Of a DNA stretch of 44,538 bases, positions 33,739-41,672 are shown piece after piece. The notes beneath the pieces are model-generated. The model ran no database searches, was not told the origin of the DNA, and saw only the letters and a program-made list of their open reading frames with translations. Source of the stretch: a bacterium (GTDB lineage Bacteria; Vulcanimicrobiota; Vulcanimicrobiia; Vulcanimicrobiales; SCRA01); assembly GCA_004298675.1 (NCBI GenBank), contig SCRI01000017.1, positions 1-44,538 of the forward strand, in the 5' to 3' direction. Position 1 is the stretch's first letter, and each line of letters begins with the position of its first letter. The position numbers and the translations under genes were made by a program.

Positions 33739-34965
33739 ATGCCCAAACAGGAGACGATCGCCGGGCTCGACGTGGGAACCACCAAGACCTGCGCCGTCGT
33801 CGCGTCCTACGGACCCGAGGGCTTGGAGATCATCGGCGTGGGCGAAGCCCCGAGTATGGGTCTGCGCAAAGGCGTGGTGACCGATCTCGATCAGACCATC
33901 AAGTCGATCGAAGCCGCCTGCGAGAAGGCCGAGCGCATGGCCGGCGTGCAGATCACGGAAGTCTACGTCGGCGTCACCGGCGAGCACGTGAAGAGCCGCA
34001 ACAATCATGGTGTGGTGGCCGTCTCCGGTGAGGACCGTGAAGTGGAGGCCGCCGACGTCTCGCGCGTGGTCGAAGCTTCGAAGATCATCGACCTCGACGC
34101 CAACCGTCAGATCCTGCACGCCCTGCCGCGCTCCTACGCCATCGACGGTCAGGACGGCGTCGTAGATCCCGTCGGCATGGCCGGCCAGCGTCTGGAGGTG
34201 GAGACACACATCGTCACCGCCGGCACGACGTTTCTCGCCAACGTGCTCAAGTGCGTTCATCGCGCCGGCCTGGAGACGCGCGGGATCGTCTTCGAGCCTC
34301 TAGCCAGTTGCGCGGCGACGCTGCTGCCGGAGGAACGTCACGTTGGCGTGGTCCTGCTCGACATCGGCGGCGGCACCACCGACATCGCCGTCTACGCCGG
34401 CGGCGGCGTCGTGCACTCCGCGGCGATCCCGGTGGGCGGCAACATCCTCACCAACGACATCGCCGTAGGGCTGAAAACCACGCTGGCCGAGGCGGAGCAG
34501 ATCAAGCGCATGTACGGGACCGCGGCCTTTGCGCGCAGTGAGCGCGACGACGCGCCCATCGAGGTCAAGACGCTCGACGGCCGAGCCACGCGCTCGGCCA
34601 CCGTGGGTGAGCTGCGTGGCATCATCGGTCCGCGCGTGCAGGAGCTCTTCCGGCTGATCAAGCGCGAGCTGGTGGAGCACGCCCCGCGCGATCTCATCTT
34701 GGGCGAAGTCGTGCTCACCGGCGGCGGCGCGCTGCTGCCCGACCTCGACGCGGCGGCGCAGGAGTTCTTCGGCCTGCCCGTGCGCGTCGGTGTGCCGCAG
34801 AATGTGGGCGGCCTCACCGAATCAGTACGCAATCCCGCCTATGCTACGGCCGTGGGTCTGGTGATCTTCGGTCCCAATTCGGAGCAGGCGCCGCGCTCCG
34901 CGCGCCGCAACGGTCCGAGTCTCTTCGCACGCATCCGCGCCTGGCTCTCCGACCTGTGGTCGTGA
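33739..34965 (+). CDS. ftsA: cell division protein FtsA
   Basis: A 408-residue actin-like ATPase that tethers FtsZ to the membrane. It begins with TIAGLDVGTTKTCAVVA (phosphate-1 loop), then the FtsA-specific 1C subdomain (SMGLRKGVVTDLDQTIKSIE...YVGVTGEHVKSRNNHGVVAVS). Later motifs are LLDIGGGTTDIAVYAGGGVVHS (phosphate-2) and LTGGGALLPDLD (adenosine). The last 15 residues, SLFARIRAWLSDLWS, form an amphipathic helix that serves as the membrane-targeting sequence. The length is normal. ATG 33739 follows a GAGGAG, and homology starts at MPKQE; the frame upstream is not used. It is followed by ftsZ. Confidence 0.96.
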   Translation: MPKQETIAGLDVGTTKTCAVVASYGPEGLEIIGVGEAPSMGLRKGVVTDLDQTIKSIEAACEKAERMAGVQITEVYVGVTGEHVKSRNNHGVVAVSGEDREVEAADVSRVVEASKIIDLDANRQILHALPRSYAIDGQDGVVDPVGMAGQRLEVETHIVTAGTTFLANVLKCVHRAGLETRGIVFEPLASCAATLLPEERHVGVVLLDIGGGTTDIAVYAGGGVVHSAAIPVGGNILTNDIAVGLKTTLAEAEQIKRMYGTAAFARSERDDAPIEVKTLDGRATRSATVGELRGIIGPRVQELFRLIKRELVEHAPRDLILGEVVLTGGGALLPDLDAAAQEFFGLPVRVGVPQNVGGLTESVRNPAYATAVGLVIFGPNSEQAPRSARRNGPSLFARIRAWLSDLWS

Positions 34966-35007
34966 ATGGATCCGCAACTCGAGCTCATGCTCACCCCGGA
35001 GGAATCG

Positions 35008-36075
35008 ATGGCTGAAAGTAAGCGTTACGTCCCCGATCATGCCGCGACGATCAAAGTGATCGGCTTAGGCGGCGGCGGCTCCAATGCGGTCAACCGCATG
35101 ATCGACGCCGGGCTGCTAGGCGTCGAGTTCTTCGCCGTCAATACCGACGTGCAGGCGCTCAAGAACTGCCGCACGGAGAACCGCGTCCAGATCGGTCATG
35201 GATTGACGCGGGGGCTCGGTGCCGGCGCCAATCCCGACACCGGACGTCAGGCCGCCGACGAATCGCGCGAGGATCTCGCGATGGTCATCGACGGGGCCGA
35301 CCTCGTCTTCATCACGGCGGGCATGGGCGGCGGTACCGGCTCGGGCGCCGCGCCGGTGGCCGCGGAGATCGCACGCGAATCCGGCGCGCTGACGATTGCT
35401 GTCGTGACCAAGCCCTTTGCCTTCGAGGGCCGCAAGCGCATGCAGGTGGCCGAGCGCGCCATCGCCGAGTTGGAGAGCAAGGTCGATACGCTCATCACCA
35501 TTCCCAACGAGCGCTTGCTGCAGATCATCGAGAAGCGCACGCCGCTGCAAGAGGCTTTCGGTTACGCTGACGATGTGCTGCGTCAAGGCATCCAGGGCAT
35601 CAGCGACCTGATCACGCAGCCCGGTCTCATCAACCTCGATTTCGCGGACGTCAAGGCGATCATGACGGAGGCGGGCTCGGCGATGATGGGCATTGGCGTG
35701 GGCTCCGGCGAGCATCGCGCCGCCGATGCCGCGCAGAAGGCCATCGCCTCACCGCTGCTGGAGACCACCATCGAGGGCGCGCGCGGCGTGATCTTCAATA
35801 TCACCGGCGGTCCCGATCTCTCGATGTACGAGGTGAACGAGGCGGCCGAGATGATCGCGCGCGCGGTGGACTCGGAAGCCAACATCATCTTCGGTGCCAC
35901 CGTGGACCCCGAGCTGGGCGACCGCGTCCGCGTCACGGTGCTTGCGGCCGGCTTCGGCGCACGCACGCGGCGTAACGGCGTGGCCTTCAACGCCGGCGAG
36001 ACGCCCTTCGAGAAGATCGCACCACTGAACATGGACGACATCGAGGTCCCGGCCTTTCTGCGGTATCGCAGTTAA
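35008..36075 (+). CDS. ftsZ: cell division protein FtsZ
   Basis: A 355-residue tubulin-like GTPase that forms the Z-ring. Motifs: [14 protein letters not shown] (T1), the tubulin signature GMGGGTGSG (105-113), and NLDFADVK (209-216), the T7 loop that completes the catalytic site of the neighbouring subunit. The conserved C-terminal peptide [12 protein letters not shown], which binds FtsA and others, follows a short linker of about 24 residues. ATG 35008 was chosen because GGAGG lies about 7 bases upstream; ATG 34966, directly after the ftsA stop, would add 14 unconserved residues. Not followed by murG/murC-type genes; pil-like genes come next after 44 bases. Confidence 0.97.
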   Translation: MAESKRYVPDHAATIKVIGLGGGGSNAVNRMIDAGLLGVEFFAVNTDVQALKNCRTENRVQIGHGLTRGLGAGANPDTGRQAADESREDLAMVIDGADLVFITAGMGGGTGSGAAPVAAEIARESGALTIAVVTKPFAFEGRKRMQVAERAIAELESKVDTLITIPNERLLQIIEKRTPLQEAFGYADDVLRQGIQGISDLITQPGLINLDFADVKAIMTEAGSAMMGIGVGSGEHRAADAAQKAIASPLLETTIEGARGVIFNITGGPDLSMYEVNEAAEMIARAVDSEANIIFGATVDPELGDRVRVTVLAAGFGARTRRNGVAFNAGETPFEKIAPLNMDDIEVPAFLRYRS

Positions 36076-36119
36076 GTCCGAAGCCGTCTAGCAGACTCAC
36101 GGCGGGGCACTCTCCCGGC

Positions 36120-36674
36120 GTGAGCCGCTCGATCGTTCCACGCACGCTCCCCCCAGCCGCCGTCGCCATTCTGGCGACGGCGGTCCTGCTCGCGTCCGCG
36201 GATCTGGGGCGCTCGCTGTGGCGACTGCACGAGGTGAGCGTCCGCAGCGCCGCCGACCGGGCCGCGCTAGCCGCCGCCGACACCGCACTCGGTAACGCGG
36301 CCGCCGTGCGTGCGCACCGCGAACGGTTGCTGCTCGCGCTGCGCGGCAGCCACCACGTGGCCGGCGCGTGGCTGGAGGATGTGGAGCGCGCCGCGCGCCG
36401 GCGCGGGCTCGTCTTGACCGCGGTGCACCCCGTGGACGCCGCCGCGCCCGGGCGTGCGCCGGTGGACGCGCTGGTGCGCGAAGCTGCGGAGGTGCGCGTG
36501 AGCGGGAGTTGGCGCGCCATGGAGGTGTGGCTGCACGCGCTACCGGCCAGCTCCGGTAGCGTCGGGGTGGAGAGCATCGCGCTGCAGCCCGCGCACGGCA
36601 AGCATACGGGCGTCCTCGAGGCGCGCACCGTGCTGCTGTTCGCAGCGCTGCAACGGCCGGGAGGCGGCGAGTGA
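36120..36674 (+). CDS. PilO/GspM-like assembly protein
   Basis: A 184-residue protein with a short cytoplasmic start and one helix (AAVAILATAVLLASADLGRSLW), then a helical segment (VSVRSAADRAALAAADTALG) and a small alpha/beta periplasmic domain (RRRGLVLTAVHPV...EVRVSGSWRAMEVWLHALP). This matches the topology of PilO/GspM: coiled coil plus ferredoxin-like domain. No single diagnostic motif is present, and the call rests on that shape and on the PilP-like and secretin genes directly downstream. GTG 36120 start; the gene overlaps its neighbour by 4 bases (GTGA). Similarity is weak, so confidence is moderate. Confidence 0.55.
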   Translation: MSRSIVPRTLPPAAVAILATAVLLASADLGRSLWRLHEVSVRSAADRAALAAADTALGNAAAVRAHRERLLLALRGSHHVAGAWLEDVERAARRRGLVLTAVHPVDAAAPGRAPVDALVREAAEVRVSGSWRAMEVWLHALPASSGSVGVESIALQPAHGKHTGVLEARTVLLFAALQRPGGGE

Positions 36675-37132
36675 GACGCGCGCTACGGGTTGTACTCGCG
36701 CTGACGCCCGGCAGCGTGTTGGCGTTGGCGGCTATCGCCGTTGGAGGCGACGGGGTACTGCTACCGGCGCGTGCGGCCGCGCCCGTGCCTCGGCCCCTCG
36801 CCGCAGCACGCAGCGTTGCCGCCGGCGTCTTCGCTACGGTACCGCTCGCGCGCGATCCCTTTCAACCGCCTGCCGGCGCGTCGGTCGAACGCAGCCCGGA
36901 GCCAACCGCAACGAGCGCGGCGCGTCCGCAGGCGCCTGGCGCGGTTCCCGTGCTGCGCGCGTTGCTGGTAGGAGAACACGCGGCGGCGCTCCTGGACGTG
37001 GCTGGGCATTCGGTCGTGGCGCGGGCCGGGGAGCAGGCCGGGGACTGGCGGGTGCAGGCGGTGTCGCCCGCGGGAGTGCGCCTCGCGCGCGCGGGCGCGG
37101 AGCTGACGCTGCGCCTGGAGGCGGAGCGATGA
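36671..37132 (+). CDS. PilP/GspC-like periplasmic protein
   Basis: A 153-residue protein with an N-terminal signal or membrane segment (VVLALTPGSVLALAAIAVGG) and a Pro/Ala-rich low-complexity linker. RDPFQPPAGASVE is the kind of short motif seen in PilP proteins, and the C-terminal part (LRALLVGEHAAALLDVAGHSVVARAGEQ...WRVQAVSPAGVRLARAG) is a beta-rich domain of the PilP/GspC homology-region type. These proteins dock the secretin to the inner-membrane platform. It sits between a PilO-like gene and the secretin, overlapping both by 4 bases. Weakly conserved, so the call depends largely on gene order. Confidence 0.6.
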   Translation: MRRALRVVLALTPGSVLALAAIAVGGDGVLLPARAAAPVPRPLAAARSVAAGVFATVPLARDPFQPPAGASVERSPEPTATSAARPQAPGAVPVLRALLVGEHAAALLDVAGHSVVARAGEQAGDWRVQAVSPAGVRLARAGAELTLRLEAER

Positions 37133-38529
37133 AGGCCGGGGTCCTGCCAGCGGCGATACTCGGACTCGTCCTCCCGCTGGCGGTGCTAGGCGGCGCCGGT
37201 GCGAGCACGCCGCACTCCACGCGCATCGATCTCGACGCGCGCGAGGCCGATGCAGCCGACGTGTTGCGCCTGCTGGCCACGGAATCCGGAGTGAATCTCG
37301 TTGCCGACGCCAGCCTGCCGCGCGTGCGTCTCACGCTGCGCTTGCGCGGCGTCACCTTCGAGCGCGCGTTGGAGGCCGTGGCGCATGCGGGCGGGCTCGC
37401 CGTTCACCGCGAGCAAGGACTGATCGTCGTAGGCGGCGTGGAGGCGCTCAACCGCGCCTACGGCGGTGACGGCGGCGGCCTGGAGACCGCGGTCGTGCGC
37501 TTGGAGAACGCGCACCCTGTGGAGGTTGCCGCAGGCCTGCGCGCGGCGCTGCCGTTGGGCACGGTGGTGGTTCCGGATGCGAGGAGCGGCACGCTGGTCG
37601 TGGAGGGAGAGCACGGCGTGGTCGAGCGTGCGCGCCGGCTCGCCGCGACGCTGGACGTGGCGGTGGTCGGCGGCGGCGGTGCCCTCGGCTCCGCCAGCGC
37701 GATCCCGTTGAAATATCTGCGGCCGAGCGAGGTTGCGACGCAGCTCAAGGGCATGCTCCCCGACGGCAGTTATCTCCCTGACGATCGTCAGAACGCCATG
37801 GTGGTATCGGGCGGCCCGCAGCTGGCGGCGCGGGCACGGGCGCTTTTGGCCGCGCTCGACGTTCCGGCGCCGCAGGTGACCTTCGAAGTGCGCGTGCTGG
37901 ACGTGACGCCGCGCGAGCGCACGCAGAACGTCGGTGTGCTCTGGGGCTCACTCAGTGCAGGGGCTTTTACGCCTGGGCAGATCGATCTCTCGACGAGCAA
38001 CGGGCGCGCCTTCACGGCAGCGGGTGCGGCTCTCGACGCGCGCATCGGCGCGTTGGTCTCAAGCTCTCAAGCGCGCGTGCTGGCGGAGCCGAAGATCACC
38101 GTGCTGAACAACCATGAGGCCTCGCTGCTGGTGGGCGAGACCTATCCGCTCACGCAGATCGACCTGCGCACCGGGCAGGTCAGCGTGCAGTATCTGGACA
38201 TCGGCGTCAAGCTACGGCTCACGCCGACGATCGGCGCCGACGGCACCATCATCGCGGAGCTGCACCCCGAGTACAGCACCGTGATCGGCAACGCGGGCGT
38301 GGGTAACTATCCGATCATCGGCAACCGCAAGATCGATGCCGTATTGCGCGTGCGCAAAGGCGAGGCGATCGTGTTAGGCGGGATGCTGGAGGAGATCGAC
38401 TCCCAAACCGTCTCCAAAGTCCCCGTGCTGGGGGACGTTCCGGTCTTCGGCGGGCTCTTTCGCAGCCGCAGCGCCCACGAGCGGCGCGATGAAGTCGTCT
38501 TCGTGATCACGCCGCGCGTCGTGAATTGA
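37129..38529 (+). CDS. PilQ/GspD-type secretin
   Basis: A 466-residue outer-membrane secretin of the type II/IV secretion superfamily. Residues 1-25 are a signal peptide; ~33-102 form an STN-like domain (LDAREADAADVLRLLATESG, then GVTFERALEAVAHAGGLAV); two short N-type repeats follow (119-178 and 190-246, the latter with AIPLKYLRPSEVATQLKGML); and ~250-466 is the secretin core, with SSQARVLAEPKITVLNNHEA, DIGVKLRLTPTIGADG and KVPVLGDVPVFGGLFRS. At 466 residues it is shorter than typical PilQ (~700), without AMIN domains. It would form the gated channel for a type IV pilus or related system. ATG 37129 overlaps the PilP-like stop by 4. Confidence 0.88.
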   Translation: MKAGVLPAAILGLVLPLAVLGGAGASTPHSTRIDLDAREADAADVLRLLATESGVNLVADASLPRVRLTLRLRGVTFERALEAVAHAGGLAVHREQGLIVVGGVEALNRAYGGDGGGLETAVVRLENAHPVEVAAGLRAALPLGTVVVPDARSGTLVVEGEHGVVERARRLAATLDVAVVGGGGALGSASAIPLKYLRPSEVATQLKGMLPDGSYLPDDRQNAMVVSGGPQLAARARALLAALDVPAPQVTFEVRVLDVTPRERTQNVGVLWGSLSAGAFTPGQIDLSTSNGRAFTAAGAALDARIGALVSSSQARVLAEPKITVLNNHEASLLVGETYPLTQIDLRTGQVSVQYLDIGVKLRLTPTIGADGTIIAELHPEYSTVIGNAGVGNYPIIGNRKIDAVLRVRKGEAIVLGGMLEEIDSQTVSKVPVLGDVPVFGGLFRSRSAHERRDEVVFVITPRVVN

Positions 38530-38576
38530 CTGCGTCCGCGGCGGGGGGCGGCACACGCCGCGTCGAAGCGCCGCCC

Positions 38577-38942
38577 ATGCAGTTCGAGGAGTTCTGGCCG
38601 CGCTATCTTCGAGCGCACTCCGACCCCAGCACGCGCGCCTTCCACGTCGCGGGAACGCTCGCGGGCGTTGGCCTTGCGGCGTATGCGCTGGCGTCGCGCC
38701 GGCCGGCGCTCTTGGCGGCGGCGCTGGTGGCCGGCTACGCTCCGGCTTGGCTCTCGCACGTGCTGATCGAGCGCAACCGCCCCGAGACGTTCCAGGAGCC
38801 GCTGCTCTCGCTCCAAGCGGATTTCGCCATGGTCGCCCACGCGCTCTGCGGCACGCTCGGACGTGAGCTCGATGGGGCGCTGGGCAAGGCAGGCTCAGCT
38901 GCCGGCATCGGCCCCGCTGATGCAACCTCTTCCACCCGGTAG
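38577..38942 (+). CDS. DUF962/Mpo1-like membrane protein
   Basis: A 121-residue protein of the DUF962 (YGL010w/Mpo1-like) family. It has FEEFWPRYLRAHSDPSTRAFHVAGT with the conserved His and Arg-x-x-His, two hydrophobic helices (LAGVGLAAYALA and ALLAAALVAGYAPAWLSHVLIERNRPETF, which carries the second conserved His and the E-x-N-x-P motif), and PLLSLQADFAMV. In yeast, Mpo1 is an Fe-dependent dioxygenase in fatty-acid alpha-oxidation; the histidines are retained here, but bacterial function is unknown. ATG 38577 is preferred; a TTG at 38526 overlapping the secretin stop would add 17 unconserved residues. It lies between the secretin and aroC. Confidence 0.8.
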   Translation: MQFEEFWPRYLRAHSDPSTRAFHVAGTLAGVGLAAYALASRRPALLAAALVAGYAPAWLSHVLIERNRPETFQEPLLSLQADFAMVAHALCGTLGRELDGALGKAGSAAGIGPADATSSTR

Positions 38943-38951
38943 GATTCCAAC

Positions 38952-40115
38952 ATGTTTCGCTACATTACCGCCGGTGAGTCGCACGGGCCGGCACTCGTCG
39001 GTATCCTCGACGGCGTTCCCGCTGGACTGCGGCTCGACGTCGACCGCATCAATGCCGCTCTGGCACGCCGGCAGGGCGGCTACGGACGCGGCGGACGTAT
39101 GAAGATCGAGAAGGACGCCATCGAGTTTCTCGCCGGCTTGCGCGGTGGTGTGACGCTGGGTTCGCCGTTGTGCGTGATGGTGCGCAACCGCGACTTCGAG
39201 AACGTGCGTGCCCTGATGGATCCCTTGACGGGATCGGGCAAGCCGATCACCAACCCGCGCCCGGGCCACGCGGACTTTGCCGGTGCGCTGAAGTTCCGTC
39301 AACGCGACCTGCGTAACGTCCTGGAGCGGGCCAGCGCGCGCGAGACCGCGATGCGCGTGGCGCTCGGCGCCATCTGCGCACAGTTGCTGGAGCAGTTTGG
39401 TGTGCGCATCGGCTCGTACGTCACGCGCATCGGCCCCGTCGAGGCTCCACCCTGTCAGACGTTTCCCGCGCCCGAGGGTGTCGATGCCTCCGACGTCCGC
39501 TGCCCCGACCCCACGGCCTCGCAGCAGATGGTCGAGGCCATCGACGCGGCCAAGGCCGCAGGGGATACGCTGGGCGGTCAATTCGAGGTGCGCGTGACCG
39601 GGATGCCCGTGGGCATCGGCTCGAATCGGCAGCCGGCCGAGCGTCTCGACGGTGTCATCGCGGGCAGCGTGATGGCGATGCAGACGGTACGGGCGGTGGA
39701 GATCGGCGCGGGCGCGGCCATCGCCGCCACGCCGGGCTCGCAAGCGCACGACACCTTCGCCGTCGACCAGGGCCAGCTCGTGCGCGGCTCCAATCGCGCC
39801 GGCGGCATCGAGGGCGGCATGTCCAACGGTCAGGACATCAGCGTGCGCGTCTCGGTGAAGCCGATCCCCACGCTCATGAAGGCGCTGCCCTCCGTAAATC
39901 TGCACGAGGGTCAGACCGCACCCGCCGCCATCGTGCGCAGCGACGTCTGCGTCGTGCCCGCCGGCTCGATCGTCGGCGAGGCGATGGTGGCGCTGGCGCT
40001 GGTGGCACCGTTCCTCGACAAGTACGGCGGTGATTCCATGGAGGAGACGCTCGACAACTTCCGCCGCTCGCAGGAGGCCGCCGCGGGGATCTTCCCCAAC
40101 GTCGCGCTCTCGTGA
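38952..40115 (+). CDS. aroC: chorismate synthase
   Basis: A 387-residue FMN-dependent lyase that makes chorismate from EPSP, the last step of the shikimate pathway. Visible signatures: YITAGESHGPALVGILDG at the N-terminus, RRQGGYGRGGRMKIEKDAIEFLAG, ITNPRPGHADFAGALKFRQRDLRNVLERASARETAMRVA, and AGGIEGGMSNGQDISVRV. The length suits the monofunctional bacterial form. ATG 38952 is preceded by AGGA. GTGATG at its end overlaps aroK by 4 bases, and aroB follows the same way, giving an aroC-aroK-aroB coupled unit. Confidence 0.97.
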   Translation: MFRYITAGESHGPALVGILDGVPAGLRLDVDRINAALARRQGGYGRGGRMKIEKDAIEFLAGLRGGVTLGSPLCVMVRNRDFENVRALMDPLTGSGKPITNPRPGHADFAGALKFRQRDLRNVLERASARETAMRVALGAICAQLLEQFGVRIGSYVTRIGPVEAPPCQTFPAPEGVDASDVRCPDPTASQQMVEAIDAAKAAGDTLGGQFEVRVTGMPVGIGSNRQPAERLDGVIAGSVMAMQTVRAVEIGAGAAIAATPGSQAHDTFAVDQGQLVRGSNRAGGIEGGMSNGQDISVRVSVKPIPTLMKALPSVNLHEGQTAPAAIVRSDVCVVPAGSIVGEAMVALALVAPFLDKYGGDSMEETLDNFRRSQEAAAGIFPNVALS

Positions 40116-40612
40116 TGCCCTTGGTGCTGGTAGGCTTCATGTGTGCGGGTAAGAGCACCGTCGGGCGCCTGTGCGCGCGACGCCTGCGCCTCCCCTTCCT
40201 CGACACCGATGAAGAGATCGAGCGGCTGCACGGCCCCATCGAGCGGCTCTTCGCAGAGCGCGGCGAGGCGGAATTCCGGCGCATCGAACGCGAGGTGGTG
40301 GATGCCGCGCTCGAAGGCGAAGGCGTGGTGGCATTGGGCGGCGGCGCCTTCGTGCAGCCCGGTGCGGCGGAACGGATTTTGGCGCGCAGCCGCGTGGCGT
40401 GGCTGCGGGTGAAACCGGCGCGCATTCTGGCTCGTGCAGGCGAGCACGTGCGCCCGCTCTTGGGGACGCAGCCGACGCGCGCGCACGTCGAGGAACTGCT
40501 GCGCGCACGCGAGCCGCACTATGCACGCGCCCATCTCACGCTCGACGGCAACGGCGACGCCGCGACGATCGCCGAGCGCATCTGCGCCTGGTACGCGGGG
40601 GTGCGGCCATGA
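40112..40612 (+). CDS. aroK: shikimate kinase
   Basis: A 166-residue P-loop kinase that phosphorylates shikimate at the 3-hydroxyl. VLVGFMCAGKSTVGRL is the Walker A motif; FLDTDEEIERLHG carries the conserved Asp of the shikimate site; FAERGEAEFRRIEREVV contains the shikimate-binding arginine; VVALGGGAFVQP is the Walker B-like GGG motif; and VAWLRVKPARIL, then RPLL, fit the lid and adenine regions. GTG 40112 overlaps the aroC stop, with ATG 40115 next to it as a possible start. It overlaps aroB by 4 bases. Confidence 0.95.
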   Translation: MMPLVLVGFMCAGKSTVGRLCARRLRLPFLDTDEEIERLHGPIERLFAERGEAEFRRIEREVVDAALEGEGVVALGGGAFVQPGAAERILARSRVAWLRVKPARILARAGEHVRPLLGTQPTRAHVEELLRAREPHYARAHLTLDGNGDAATIAERICAWYAGVRP

Positions 40613-41658
40613 TCCAAGAGCCGCAGCTCGCATATCCGATCGTCGTCGGCACGGAGCTGCTCGAGGGCGTGGGAGCTCTCGCCGCGCAGCGCGGCCATGG
40701 CCGTGCGGTGGTCCTGTCCGATGCCAATGTGGAGGCTCACGCGCGTCGCGTCGCCGCAAGTTTCGACACCCCCACGTTGCTGCGGACGTTCGGTTTGGGT
40801 GAAGAGCGTAAGACCTTGGCGACGCTAGCCGAGGTTTACGGGGCGCTCGCGGAGCTGGAAGCCGATCGCGGAACGCTGGTGGTGGGTGTCGGAGGAGGCG
40901 TGGCGGGCGATCTCTTCGGTTTCGCCGCCGCCACCTACATGCGCGGCCTGCCCTTCCTCAACGTGGCGACGTCGCTGGTGGCGATGGTGGACGCGGCCAT
41001 CGGCGGCAAGACCGCCGTGGATCTGCCAGCCGGCAAGAACCTCGCCGGCGCCTTCGCGGATCCCGTGGCAGTGGTCGCGGACGTACGCGCACTGGAGACG
41101 TTACCAGCCGGGCAGATTCGCGAAGGCTTGGGCGAGATGGTGAAGCATGCGGTGCTCGCAGGCGCGGCGGCGTTCGAGCAGCTGGAGCATTGGGCAGCTG
41201 CGCCGTTCGAACGCTGGCCGTGGGCCGAATTGATCGAGCGCAACGTGCGCGTGAAGGCGGGGATCGTGGCGCGCGACCCGCTCGAGCGCGGCGAGCGCGC
41301 GTTACTGAATCTCGGGCACACCTTCGCGCACGCCTTCGAGCGCGAGTCACACTACGCGCTCTCGCACGGCAATGCGGTGGCCGTCGGCTTGCGTGCCGCG
41401 GGGATCGCGGCGCAACGCTGGGGTCCGTGGACCGAGCGCGATCAGCAACGCGTCGTCGCGCTGCTGCGAGCGCTAGGACTGCCGCTCGCGTACCACGGGC
41501 TCGACGTGGATGGCGTACTGGCGGCGATGCGCGTCGACAAGAAGCGGCGCGAAGGACGCCTGCGCTTCGTCCTGGCGCGCGCGCTAGGCGACGTCGTCAG
41601 CGGCGTCGAGCTCGACGATGCGGTGGTGCGCGAGGCGGTGGAGCGCTGCACGCGGTAG
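40609..41658 (+). CDS. aroB: 3-dehydroquinate synthase
   Basis: A 349-residue NAD- and metal-dependent enzyme cyclising DAHP to 3-dehydroquinate, the second step of the shikimate pathway. Motifs: VVGVGGGVAGDLFGFAAATYMRG (NAD-binding loop), PFLNVATSLVAMVDAAIGGKTAVDLPAGKNLAGAF (substrate site with conserved Lys), REGLGEMVKHAVL (metal-ligand Glu) and LNLGHTFAHAFE, with the His ligands of the HTFAHA block. ATG 40609 overlaps the aroK stop (ATGA). The aroC-aroK-aroB order followed by priA resembles the pil-aroK-aroB region of many gammaproteobacteria. Confidence 0.96.
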   Translation: MIQEPQLAYPIVVGTELLEGVGALAAQRGHGRAVVLSDANVEAHARRVAASFDTPTLLRTFGLGEERKTLATLAEVYGALAELEADRGTLVVGVGGGVAGDLFGFAAATYMRGLPFLNVATSLVAMVDAAIGGKTAVDLPAGKNLAGAFADPVAVVADVRALETLPAGQIREGLGEMVKHAVLAGAAAFEQLEHWAAAPFERWPWAELIERNVRVKAGIVARDPLERGERALLNLGHTFAHAFERESHYALSHGNAVAVGLRAAGIAAQRWGPWTERDQQRVVALLRALGLPLAYHGLDVDGVLAAMRVDKKRREGRLRFVLARALGDVVSGVELDDAVVREAVERCTR

Positions 41659-41672
41659 ACGTCCTCGTCGAC

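Noticed and set aside
32827-34260. 477-codon frame on the minus strand across BI-1 and ftsA
   Set aside because: It crosses two confidently identified genes, has low-complexity Arg/His content and matches no family I recognise.
36085-36097. GTCT-AGC-AGAC hairpin after ftsZ as a terminator
   Set aside because: A 4-bp stem without a T-run is too weak to call; ftsZ may read through to the pil-like genes.
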